Source: JANQMY01 sp965228775 (lineage in GTDB: Bacteria > Pseudomonadota > Alphaproteobacteria > JANQMY01). Taken from it: a stretch of 64,000 nt of DNA. Under the pieces are notes generated by a model. It made no database searches, was not told the origin of the DNA, and saw only the letters and a list, made by a program, of their open reading frames with translations. The stretch's first letter is position 1; every line of letters begins with the position of its first letter. The DNA is taken from positions 4,216,001 through 4,280,000 of the forward strand of contig OZ245840.1 of NCBI GenBank assembly GCA_965228775.1, read 5' to 3'. Shown piece by piece: positions 24,356 to 32,239 of this stretch. The position numbers and the translations under genes were made by a program.

Positions 24356-25222
24356 GTGAAAACACATCGCCCCCCATTTTTCGCCCTTCAGGCCCGGCTG
24401 ACGGCCGCGCTGTGTTTTCTATTGCTCTCCATATCGGCCGCTAAAGCCGATGCGGGTCTGCTGGCGAAAGATCTTTTTAGCTTTGCAGAAGACCGCTACG
24501 CAGCGGGAGATTACCTTGCGGCGGCGCGGGCAGGCCAAGAGCTTGAGACGGCGCCGGGGCTGGCACTGGCGGCGCGGGCTCTGCTGGCCCATGCCACCTC
24601 CACCGCTCCGGTGGACGAACGCCTCGGATTTATCGATCAGGCCGAGGCCTTCGCCCGTGAGGCTCTGGTGAAGGACGAAACCTATGTGGAAGGCCACCTG
24701 CAATTGGTGGTGGCTCTAGGCCATCGCGGGAAGTCTCAAGGCGTTATGGCGTCTCAATTCGAAGGACTGGTCAGCGTTACCAGGCGGCACATCGACCGCG
24801 CGCTGGAATTGGAACCGGACAACCCCTGGGCGCTTGCCATTTCCGGGGGCTGGCACATGGAATTGGCCCGGCGTGATCCCATCGGCATTACCGCCATTAT
24901 CTATGGTGCCCGCCGTTCGACGGGCATGGAAGAATTCGAACGCGCCCTGTCCCTCGACCCGGGCAATGCCATTCTTCAGGTACAGTACGGACTAACACTG
25001 CTGGAAACGCGGCGGAACAAATACAAGGCCCGGGCACGTGAGGCGTTAGAGGCGGCGAAAGGGCTGATGCCGAACCTTGCTTATGAAAAGACCGTCCGGC
25101 AGCGTGGCCTCCATGTTTTGTCTCTGCTCGACGGGGGTGACCGGCGGGCCCTTATCACCGCCGTGCGGAACTACAACAGCCTCAATCTGGACAACATCAT
25201 GCCGGACGAGAGCGCCGGTTAA
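24356..25222 (+). CDS. Exported TPR-repeat protein
   Basis: 288 aa from a GTG with AGGAG 6 bases upstream. Signal peptide about 1-32 (ending AKA). The remainder is helical with TPR-like pairs, e.g. AEDRYAAGDYLAAARAGQEL (about 43-62), ALELEPDNPWALAISGGWHMEL and ALSLDPGNAILQVQYGLTLL (about 192-225). Probably a periplasmic scaffold; partner unknown. Follows lysK closely. Its stop shares bases with the opposite-strand gene (TTAA). Confidence 0.75.
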   Translation: MKTHRPPFFALQARLTAALCFLLLSISAAKADAGLLAKDLFSFAEDRYAAGDYLAAARAGQELETAPGLALAARALLAHATSTAPVDERLGFIDQAEAFAREALVKDETYVEGHLQLVVALGHRGKSQGVMASQFEGLVSVTRRHIDRALELEPDNPWALAISGGWHMELARRDPIGITAIIYGARRSTGMEEFERALSLDPGNAILQVQYGLTLLETRRNKYKARAREALEAAKGLMPNLAYEKTVRQRGLHVLSLLDGGDRRALITAVRNYNSLNLDNIMPDESAG

Positions 25223-25650
25223 GCGGCTTGGTGCTCCGTGGACGGATAGGTCATGCCGGTAACCAGAGACGGTAAAAAGAAAATCGGCCAGACCAGCAAG
25301 ATCATGTTGGAGATGTACCAGCCGGGGAAGAATTCTCCCATCAGGGTCCAGTAAGCCACGGCCATGCCGCCGGCGGTCATTGTCAGCACCAGAGAGATGA
25401 TGGCCAAGGGCCGCCAAACAGGATCGCCGCGGCGGTCCGCCCGCACCGCGGCCAAACCGGCGATGGCGAAGGCAATGTCGAGGGGGAAGAACGACCAGTT
25501 CCATGCGGCCACGCGCGGGTTGTCATAATCCGCATACATCATTTCTTTGGGTATGTGGATCACGCCCAGCTCCAGAAGGGCTGCAAGCGTCCAATAGACG
25601 AGAAAAGCGATATCCGTGGTGGTCAGCGAAAATTTGAGCAGCCGCGACAA
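25219..25650 (-). CDS. DUF5360 (YvaD-like) membrane protein
   Basis: 143 aa from a TTG at 25650 with AAGGGG about 10 bases upstream; longer frames would run through the palindromic operator. Four hydrophobic segments and the conserved region MMYADYDNPRVAAWNWSFFPLDIAFA (split here across the first loop and helix 2) match the DUF5360 family of YvaD-like proteins. Function unknown. It is divergent from the phytanoyl-CoA-dioxygenase-like gene and shares its operator region, so both are probably controlled by the TetR protein at 26603. Confidence 0.7.
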   Translation of the reverse strand: MSRLLKFSLTTTDIAFLVYWTLAALLELGVIHIPKEMMYADYDNPRVAAWNWSFFPLDIAFAIAGLAAVRADRRGDPVWRPLAIISLVLTMTAGGMAVAYWTLMGEFFPGWYISNMILLVWPIFFLPSLVTGMTYPSTEHQAA

Positions 25651-25673
25651 GACAATTTTCCCCTTGCGTTGTT

Positions 25674-25703
25674 CATAACGTCTGTTATATAACAAACGTT
25701 ATG
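25674..25703. promoter_or_regulatory. 30-bp near-perfect palindrome, candidate TetR operator
   Basis: CATAACGTCTGTTATATAAC continuing to ...AAACGTTATG reads almost the same on both strands (two mismatched positions), centred on TTATATAA. It sits between the divergent DUF5360 and dioxygenase-like genes, one gene away from a TetR-type regulator. Size, symmetry and place fit a TetR operator. Confidence 0.65.
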
Positions 25704-25726
25704 TGAAAACAAGAGGTCGCGACGCC

Positions 25727-26593
25727 ATGACATCCGAAGCCAGAATTGCCGATTTACCTCGCTTTTCCGCCCCTTATGACTGGAACGCGATTGATGACGC
25801 CGTACGCAGTATTGGCGGTGCCATCTTGCGCGGCGCTCTAACGGAAGGCGACGTCCGCCAGTTGAACACCGAAATCGACTCCTATTTGCTGGCACATGAG
25901 GACCAGGCCCAAGCCAATACCGGTTCAGCGCTATACGATCAGTTCTTGGGGCATAAGACGCTTCGCCTTCACGGTCTCGTCGAGAAAATCCCGTCTTCCC
26001 AAGCTATCATTGGCCGTGATGCTCTAATTGACTGGGCGGAACGGCTCACGGCACCCGTTGCCGGGTCGGTCCAACTAAATGCGGGCGAACTCATTCAAAT
26101 TCAGCCGGGTGAGCCGGCGCAGTTGCCTCATCGGGATACGGATTCGTGGATACAAATGCCGCTTAGCGAAGCGCCCCTGATGGTCAATGCGATCTTTGCG
26201 CTGGACGATATGACTCTTGAGAACGGCGCGACCCACGTGGCGCCCTACAGCCATAGCTGGGCGGCAGGGCGGATGCCGGCGGAAGATGAATTTGCCCGTG
26301 CCGTCATGTCGGCGGGCGATGCCGTATTGTTCCGGGGTGACGTCATCCACGGAGGAGGGGCAAATATGAGCAGCGGCCGGCGGCGCGCTCTTTCCATTTC
26401 TTATTGTGCCGGTTGGCTTCGTCCGGTGGAAAACAGTTATTTGAATGTGTCACATGAGACCGTCCGTACACTGCCAAAAAGGTTGCAGAACCTTCTGGGG
26501 TATGCGGTTCATGACGGCACGGCGCTCAATGGCGGTATTGTCGGTCTGTATGAAAATGGCGACCCGAGCCGGGCGTTGGAACACCGGGCCTAA
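25727..26593 (+). CDS. Phytanoyl-CoA dioxygenase (PhyH) family protein
   Basis: 288 aa from the ATG at 25727 (AGAGG upstream); a GTG at 25703 is the alternative. Non-heme iron, 2-oxoglutarate oxygenase pattern: HRDTDSW (about 136-142) gives the HxD ligands, IHGGGANMSSGRRRALSISY (about 206-225) gives the distal His and the 2-oxoglutarate-binding Arg. Substrate could be a fatty acyl-CoA or a natural product. Regulated, by inference, from the palindrome just upstream together with the TetR gene 9 bases downstream. Confidence 0.85.
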   Translation: MTSEARIADLPRFSAPYDWNAIDDAVRSIGGAILRGALTEGDVRQLNTEIDSYLLAHEDQAQANTGSALYDQFLGHKTLRLHGLVEKIPSSQAIIGRDALIDWAERLTAPVAGSVQLNAGELIQIQPGEPAQLPHRDTDSWIQMPLSEAPLMVNAIFALDDMTLENGATHVAPYSHSWAAGRMPAEDEFARAVMSAGDAVLFRGDVIHGGGANMSSGRRRALSISYCAGWLRPVENSYLNVSHETVRTLPKRLQNLLGYAVHDGTALNGGIVGLYENGDPSRALEHRA

Positions 26594-26602
26594 TCTCATC
26601 TC

Positions 26603-27196
26603 ATGCCAAAATCAGTCGATATCGAAACAAAGCGCGCTGAATTTATCGGCGCCAGCATCAATGTCATTTCCGAAGAAGGGCTGTCGTCGGCCACCCTTCG
26701 CCGTGTGGCGCAAGCAGCGGGCTGTACCACTGGTTCGCTCACGCACTATTACCCGAATAGGGACGCATTGCTATTAGATACGTTACGCACGGTTCACGAC
26801 AATGCAGCAGGGCGTATGCGGGAAGTGGCCGCCAGGTTACGGGATCCCCATGACCGGCTTGTGGCGGTCTTGAAGGAATCGCTGCCGCTAGATGACGAAC
26901 GGCTGAAAGAATGGCGGGTGTGGCTCGCGTTCTGGGCGGCCTCTATGGATGATTCAGCGCTTACCAAAGAAAATGAACGGCGCTACCGCGAATGGCAGGA
27001 TGGGCTGGGAGGTCTGCTGGCGCCATTGATCCCGGCAGCCGACCTGGCGGGAGAAACGGCGGATCTGCTGGCATTTATCGATGGGTTGGGGGTGGGCGTT
27101 GCCCGACAATTCGTTGGCAGAAACGCTATGAAGGTGGCTCAAGAGGGGTGTGAGAGTGCCATGGGCCGTTATGTGGCGCGATTTCAGCAAGTTTAG
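26603..27196 (+). CDS. TetR-family transcriptional regulator (BetI-like)
   Basis: 197 aa. N-terminal helix-turn-helix (about 10-55) with SSATLRRVAQAAGCTTGSLTHYYPNRDALL, and a C-terminal ligand domain of BetI type (EWRVWLAFWAAS). Lies 9 bases after the dioxygenase gene, so they share a transcript. The palindrome at 25674-25703 is its likely operator, making an autoregulated oxygenase-regulator unit. Confidence 0.9.
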   Translation: MPKSVDIETKRAEFIGASINVISEEGLSSATLRRVAQAAGCTTGSLTHYYPNRDALLLDTLRTVHDNAAGRMREVAARLRDPHDRLVAVLKESLPLDDERLKEWRVWLAFWAASMDDSALTKENERRYREWQDGLGGLLAPLIPAADLAGETADLLAFIDGLGVGVARQFVGRNAMKVAQEGCESAMGRYVARFQQV

Positions 27197-27304
27197 AAAA
27201 GACTCAGCGAAAATCGTTTAAATGATAAATTTTTAGCATTTCAGGCCGCCCATTCCGGCTATCTCCCGTACCAGACGCTTAACCGCGGGCAAGGGAGAGA
27301 CGCC

Positions 27305-28162
27305 ATGAAACCGGAACAACTCGTCATTTTGGGCATTTTTGCGTTCTTTGTGGTTTTGGAAATTTTCCGTACCCGGTTCTTCGATAAACCGGGGCAGACA
27401 CGCAGCGACGCGATTGTCGAAATTTTCAGCGGCACAACTTTGGCCTTGATCACACAACCCTTCATTTTGTTCGCAGGCGGATTTATCGCCATGACCTTGG
27501 CGCCAAACGCAGAAGGTGTTTTGTCCGCATGGCCTTTCCTTGTTCAGTTTGCCCTGTTGCTGATTTTCGACGATATGACTCAGTACTGGTGGCATCGCCT
27601 GTCCCACACGGTTCCGTGGCTCTACAAGCTGCACCGTCCCCACCACAATGCGGAATATCTGTCCGTACGCATCGTCTATCGCAACAATGTCTTTTACTAC
27701 CTGATGATGCCCGGACTGTGGCTCTCCGGCGCCCTCATCTATCTCGGGCTTGGCTGGGCCTATGCGTTTTATTTGGTCATCAAGATGACGGTGATCATCG
27801 GTGCCCATTCTGATGTGCGTTGGGATGCGCCTCTGTACAAGATTAAGTGGCTGTCGCCTGTTATGTGGATCGTGGAACGCACGATCTCAACGCCCGCAAC
27901 GCACAGTGCGCATCACGGAAAACATGCGGATGACGGTGTCACCAATTACAAAGGCAATTTCGGAAATCTTCTGTTCTTCTGGGATGTGCTGTTCGGAACG
28001 GCCAAGATTACGCGTCAATATCCTAAGAAAATGGGTGTGGAAAACCTGCCCGAAACCAGCATCGGCGAACAGCTGTTTTGGCCTCTCGTCAGTGTAAAGA
28101 AGGAAGCGGATGCTGCGTCGGCGTCTGCCGGGCTTGAGGCGGCCGCGCGGGCCCGAGTTTGA
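27305..28162 (+). CDS. Sterol desaturase / fatty-acid hydroxylase family membrane protein
   Basis: 285 aa with several transmembrane segments and the eight-histidine di-iron pattern: HRLSH (about 98-102), HRPHH (about 112-116) and HSAHHGKH (about 199-206). The family hydroxylates or desaturates lipids such as sterols, hopanoids, carotenoids or fatty acids in the membrane. A hairpin with a paired SD follows, then a small lipoprotein-like gene. Confidence 0.88.
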   Translation: MKPEQLVILGIFAFFVVLEIFRTRFFDKPGQTRSDAIVEIFSGTTLALITQPFILFAGGFIAMTLAPNAEGVLSAWPFLVQFALLLIFDDMTQYWWHRLSHTVPWLYKLHRPHHNAEYLSVRIVYRNNVFYYLMMPGLWLSGALIYLGLGWAYAFYLVIKMTVIIGAHSDVRWDAPLYKIKWLSPVMWIVERTISTPATHSAHHGKHADDGVTNYKGNFGNLLFFWDVLFGTAKITRQYPKKMGVENLPETSIGEQLFWPLVSVKKEADAASASAGLEAAARARV

Positions 28163-28188
28163 TCTTTTACGGGGTCTTTTGATAGGCT

Positions 28189-28217
28189 CTTCCCCACATA
28201 CCTTCGATGTGGGGAAG
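28189..28217 (+). promoter_or_regulatory. Hairpin that pairs the SD of the next gene
   Basis: A perfect 11-bp stem (28189-28199 with 28207-28217, loop 7 bases) ends 5 bases before the ATG at 28223. The right arm contains GGGGAAG, the only SD-like sequence for that gene, so folding would block translation. Alternatively it is the terminator of the desaturase gene, though no T-tract follows. Confidence 0.5.
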
Positions 28218-28222
28218 GCGAG

Positions 28223-28675
28223 ATGAAGAAAGCGATTATGGGGCTGGCGGTGCTGTTTTGTGCGGCTTGCGACGGACCCGCTCAAGAGGCAGCCATGGCG
28301 CCGGCACAAGATGACCCGGTCGTTCCGTCCGTCTCCCAGAAATGCGCCGTTCTTGATAGCCGGAATTGGCAGGCTTGGGTCAATGCCATGCCCGGCCCAG
28401 ATGCCCAGCCCACCTTGCATGTGACAGGCGAAGTAGACCTTCCAACGCCGGGTTACACGATCGAATGGCAGTTGGGCGCGCTCGACCGCATGCAGCCGCC
28501 GGGACAACGCCTCACTCTTTCCGCGACACCGCCCGACGGCATGGTGACACAAGTGGTCACGACAGTAGAGGTGGCCTTCGCCCACGAAAGCGCCATCACC
28601 AACTATCGGGAGGTGATCGTCAACTGCGGCGGCAAGGTGCTCGCCACCATCTCTGACGTGACCGTGGCGCAGTAG
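28223..28675 (+). CDS. Small secreted or lipoprotein-like protein, hypothetical
   Basis: 150 aa. N-terminal signal with a Cys at 16 (LFCAAC), a near-lipobox. The mature region has two further Cys, one early (KCAVL) and one late (IVNCGG), that could form a disulfide, and reads as a small beta-sandwich: 'HVTGEVDLPTPGYTIEWQLG' and 'VTTVEVAFAHESAITNYREVIVNCGG'. No family recognised. Its translation may be controlled by the hairpin over its SD. Confidence 0.65.
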   Translation: MKKAIMGLAVLFCAACDGPAQEAAMAPAQDDPVVPSVSQKCAVLDSRNWQAWVNAMPGPDAQPTLHVTGEVDLPTPGYTIEWQLGALDRMQPPGQRLTLSATPPDGMVTQVVTTVEVAFAHESAITNYREVIVNCGGKVLATISDVTVAQ

Positions 28676-28724
28676 CCCATAGTGATTGTTTTTTTGTAAG
28701 ACTATCTTTGCCGATTTTAGAGCA

Positions 28725-30140
28725 TCAATTGTTGTTCAAAAGCGCAGCGGCGTCGATCTTCAGATTCAATCCGACAAAAGGCGATTCTTCGATTTCATCG
28801 GAATTGGTCGTACCGGCACGAAGTTCAAGCCAGGTCGCATCCGCAATACGGTAGCCGAGGGCGAACGTGATGCGGTAGTCGCTCGATGTATCACGGTCCG
28901 TGTTGAAGTTGGTGTTTATATAGGCGATTTGAAAATCGATATTGAAATCATTGCTTTCGAAACTCGTTCCCACACCGACGGTCAACTGGTCGGCCCGTTC
29001 GATCACATCATCGGTCACTTCCACGTTTTCATCCAGCGTGTAACCGACAAAAGCCTGAAGAGGCAATTGGATGTTCTCGTCGAGTTTGACTTTCCAGCCG
29101 GATTTGTAGGCGAGCCAGAATGCCGTTTCTTCCTCCGAAATGTCGTCGAATCGACCGCCGTCTGCGCCAAAAGCGGACGCAACCGTAAGCGATAAAGAGT
29201 TGGTATTCCGCAGCTCCTCGTTAAAATCACGTCTACATTTATCCCGCGCTGTTGCGTATGTCTCGAGCTCTATTAAAGTCTTTTCATTTTCCTTCAGCCT
29301 TGCTGATGTTACTTTGCCAACTTCTTCGAAATAGATCTTTTCAAGTACGGTATATTTCTCAAAGGAATCAGAGCGAAACTTCGCGAAAGATTGTGATACT
29401 GAGCTTTCCTCGAAACTGCTGAAGCGTAATCCAATTTCTCGGATCTCGTTTATCTGTCCAATAGATAAGTTGCCGTCCGGATAACTTGAAAGTGCGTTCT
29501 GAGTTATAGTTCGTAGTCTTTCTCCGAACGGCTTTATTGCTTTGATTTCGTCATTCTGTATCTGTTCTTGAATTGCATCTACTGTTTGGTGAAGAGCTCG
29601 TCCAAGGCAAGCTTCGCCATTCGCAGAGAATCTCGGATCCTGCTTGCGTATGAGTTGCCAGCTTAGGCTTACGCCGAGTTTTACGTCTGTGTCATTGCTT
29701 TCGTCAGGCACCGTTCGCGTTGCAACTCCGAGCTGGGTGCGCTTCAAAAGCGTTAGTAAATAAGGAGAGTTGCGATAGTCCTCTAGGGTCTCGGCTGGAC
29801 CGAACCACCAATAAGGAGCACCGCCAATCGCAATTCCTGGTTGGAATGATCCATCCGTTCCGATGCCGGTAAGCAGTTGACCAAATAGATCGGCGGAAGA
29901 TCTGAGCGAAGTAAGCGCCAAGCTGTCGTCACCTAATATTGCTCCTGCAGGCACTGTTGGTGTATTCAATTCGACTTTTAGGCTATCTGCCTGCTCAGCT
30001 GTTACAGAGCCTCTAAGGATTGATATATTGCGTTCTTCCGTGTTTCCTTCGCTTGATTGTGCGGACACTGTCACGTTGCAATGAAAAATGAGTAGTAGAA
30101 GTGTTGTTGTGAAAGAACCGGCTGAGCGAAACAGTTTCAT
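28725..30140 (-). CDS. Exported protein with C-terminal beta-strand-rich region, unknown
   Basis: 471 aa. Signal peptide about 1-27 (ending SAQ). The middle (about 130-330) is helical and charged; the last 130 residues alternate in the way of outer-membrane strands (DFNIDFQIAYINTN, DYRITFALGYRIADATWLELRAG). It may therefore be an outer-membrane protein with a periplasmic helical part. No family recognised. Base composition is clearly AT-richer than the genes on either side; it ends 9 bases from the equally AT-rich gene at 30150, which points to a small acquired segment. Confidence 0.6.
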   Translation of the reverse strand: MKLFRSAGSFTTTLLLLIFHCNVTVSAQSSEGNTEERNISILRGSVTAEQADSLKVELNTPTVPAGAILGDDSLALTSLRSSADLFGQLLTGIGTDGSFQPGIAIGGAPYWWFGPAETLEDYRNSPYLLTLLKRTQLGVATRTVPDESNDTDVKLGVSLSWQLIRKQDPRFSANGEACLGRALHQTVDAIQEQIQNDEIKAIKPFGERLRTITQNALSSYPDGNLSIGQINEIREIGLRFSSFEESSVSQSFAKFRSDSFEKYTVLEKIYFEEVGKVTSARLKENEKTLIELETYATARDKCRRDFNEELRNTNSLSLTVASAFGADGGRFDDISEEETAFWLAYKSGWKVKLDENIQLPLQAFVGYTLDENVEVTDDVIERADQLTVGVGTSFESNDFNIDFQIAYINTNFNTDRDTSSDYRITFALGYRIADATWLELRAGTTNSDEIEESPFVGLNLKIDAAALLNNN

Positions 30141-30149
30141 TTCTTAGAC

Positions 30150-30548
30150 TCAAAATATAGATATCGGCAAATGCATCCGTTTGATCTTGTAGTCTGTCTG
30201 GAGCCTTGTGCCTTTTATGTCTAGCATTGGGTTTTTGGAAGTTCCGTGTTTCGGAATATCTTCGCCCGATTGACTGACGGTAACGCTGAATAAAACTTCT
30301 CCTTCATCATCATCCGTGAACGGAGTTGCTTGAGCTTCAAGGCGAAAATCATGTTTCCCGTTTGAGGCTCGCCAAGTGCAGGAGCCCCCAGTGCAAGTCT
30401 TTGTAGTTGCAAAGGAGTCCGGCACTGGTGTCAGATTCCAAATGCTAGGTTTGAGACTCGCACTGCAAACGTAGCTTGCACCCACACTTTTGCACGTAAG
30501 GGTAATTGTGATAGGGCCCGTGGCGCCGTCACTTCTTTTGACCTGCAT
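30150..30548 (-). CDS. Hypothetical protein, 132 aa
   Basis: Reads MQVKRSDGATGPITITLTCK at the start, then a beta-rich sequence with four Cys (residues 19, 28, 52, 57), GSCTWRASNGKHDFRLEAQ and SVTVSQSGEDI; a small beta-sandwich is likely. No signal peptide from this ATG and no clear SD, so the true start may differ. 9 bases upstream of the 471-aa gene on the same strand, AT-rich like it. No recognised family. Confidence 0.45.
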   Translation of the reverse strand: MQVKRSDGATGPITITLTCKSVGASYVCSASLKPSIWNLTPVPDSFATTKTCTGGSCTWRASNGKHDFRLEAQATPFTDDDEGEVLFSVTVSQSGEDIPKHGTSKNPMLDIKGTRLQTDYKIKRMHLPISIF

Positions 30549-30833
30549 TTGTTTAACTCAGCGTTCTGACTTTTATTAACCTCTCTAAGATTGTAAGAAT
30601 AACATTTTTATACCTATGAGGGAGTTCATAGTCAGTCGAAGAATACGTCTCAGGATCTAACACTACGGTCTCAATTGGTTCAGGAATTTAGCAAAATAAG
30701 CTAAACTTATATGGTGATCCTTTTCACGCGGCGGCTTGCAGCAGGGACGGGAATCGCAAAAGTTGGATGAACCCCATGCGCCCATACTAAGCACATGGGC
30801 GTAAAAGGTTAACGGAAAGGATTTTGAGCCTTC

Positions 30834-31181
30834 ATGGCTGAGTTGATTTTCAAGATTTGCACGTCGGACGAATGGGCTTTGGCGGAACAGGGCGGCGCCT
30901 ATAAGGGCTCCGCACTCGACACGAAGGATGGATTTATTCATCTGAGCTCCATCGAGACGGTTAAGCAGACAGCCGCGCTTTATTTCGCCGATCAGCCGGA
31001 TCTGGTGCTCGTGGCCGTGGATCCCGCCGCGGTAAGCGCTGAATTGAAGTGGGAGCCGTCCCGGGGCGGCAAGCTGTTTCCGCACCTTTTCGGCGCGCTC
31101 AATCTGGAAGCGGTCTCGTGGGTCAAACCCTTGCCATGGAATGCCGATAAGGGCCAGCACGACTTCCCGGAGCTGTCATGA
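30834..31181 (+). CDS. DUF952 family protein
   Basis: 115 aa, the whole length of this domain. Characteristic stretches: IFKICTSDEWALAEQ at the N-terminus, DGFIHLSS (about 32-39) and the F-P-H-L-F-G-A-L-N segment near 80-90. The fold is ADP-ribosyltransferase-like in related proteins, but function is unproven. The stop overlaps the pyrD start (ATGA), a common pairing in alphaproteobacteria. Confidence 0.85.
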   Translation: MAELIFKICTSDEWALAEQGGAYKGSALDTKDGFIHLSSIETVKQTAALYFADQPDLVLVAVDPAAVSAELKWEPSRGGKLFPHLFGALNLEAVSWVKPLPWNADKGQHDFPELS

Positions 31182-32239
31182 CGCTCGACCCCTTCCGCCT
31201 TGGTCTGCCTTTTTTGCGGTTGCTGGAACCGGAAGCCGCGCATAAGGCGACGCTTATGGCCCTCAAATCCGGTATGACACGCTTTCTTCATCCGAAGGCG
31301 GATGATGATGCCCTTGGCGTCGATGTGCTGGGGTTGCATTTTCCAAACCCGGTGGGGCTGTCCGCCGGCTTCGACAAGAATGCGGAAGTGCCGGATGCCA
31401 TGCTGGGGCTTGGCTTTGGTTTCGTAGAAGTGGGGTCCATCACGCCGCGCCCGCAGTCCGGCAATCCGAAGCCGCGGATTTTCCGTTTGCCGGATCAGCG
31501 CGCGGTGATCAACCGTCTCGGTTTCAACAATGAAGGGTTTGAAGCAGCACTGCCCCGCCTTCAAAATCGCGGACGCCGCAGCGGCGTGCTGGGTGTCAAT
31601 CTGGGGGCCAATAAGGATTCCGAAGATCGGCAGGCGGATTATGTGGCTGGGGTTGAGGCGTTGGGACCTTATGCGTCCTACATTACTGTCAACGTGTCGT
31701 CGCCGAACACGCCTGGTTTGCGGGTCCTTCAGGGGCGGGACGAACTTGCGAGCTTGATTGCCGATGTCGATGCAGCCCGCCAGAAACTGAAGAACGATCC
31801 GCCGGTCTTGTTGAAGATTGCACCTGATCTGATCGCGGAAGAGCTTGAGGATGTGGCGCAGGTCATCATGGAGTCCGCCATAGACGGGCTGATCGTGAGC
31901 AACACCACCATATCCGAGCGGGACCGGATCACAGGCATTCATGCAGGCGAAACGGGGGGGCTTAGCGGACAGCCCTTGTTCGAACTTTCAACGAAGGTTC
32001 TGAGCGACGTTTACCGCCTAACCGAAGGCAAGCTGCCTTTGATTGGTGTGGGGGGCATTGCCAGCGGATTGGACGCCTACAAAAAAATTCGCGCCGGTGC
32101 ATCTTTGGTGCAGCTCTATACGGCGCTCATTTATGAGGGGCCGGGGCTTGTAGGCCGGATTAAGCGCGATCTTGTGAAACATCTGCAGGCGGATGGCTTT
32201 GCCTCGATCGTTGACGCGATCGGAGCTGATCATGCCTGA
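31178..32239 (+). CDS. pyrD: Dihydroorotate dehydrogenase (quinone), class 2
   Basis: 353 aa. Class 2, membrane-associated: an N-terminal helical extension (1-45), then the FMN barrel. Key parts are NPVGLSAGFDKNAE (about 53-66), the catalytic-Ser region VNVSSPNTPGLR (about 171-182), NTTI, and the phosphate site GVGGIASGLDA (about 290-300). Converts dihydroorotate to orotate with quinone as acceptor, the fourth step of pyrimidine synthesis. Translationally coupled to the DUF952 gene. Overlaps the convergent MATE gene by 10 bases. Confidence 0.95.
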   Translation: MTLDPFRLGLPFLRLLEPEAAHKATLMALKSGMTRFLHPKADDDALGVDVLGLHFPNPVGLSAGFDKNAEVPDAMLGLGFGFVEVGSITPRPQSGNPKPRIFRLPDQRAVINRLGFNNEGFEAALPRLQNRGRRSGVLGVNLGANKDSEDRQADYVAGVEALGPYASYITVNVSSPNTPGLRVLQGRDELASLIADVDAARQKLKNDPPVLLKIAPDLIAEELEDVAQVIMESAIDGLIVSNTTISERDRITGIHAGETGGLSGQPLFELSTKVLSDVYRLTEGKLPLIGVGGIASGLDAYKKIRAGASLVQLYTALIYEGPGLVGRIKRDLVKHLQADGFASIVDAIGADHA

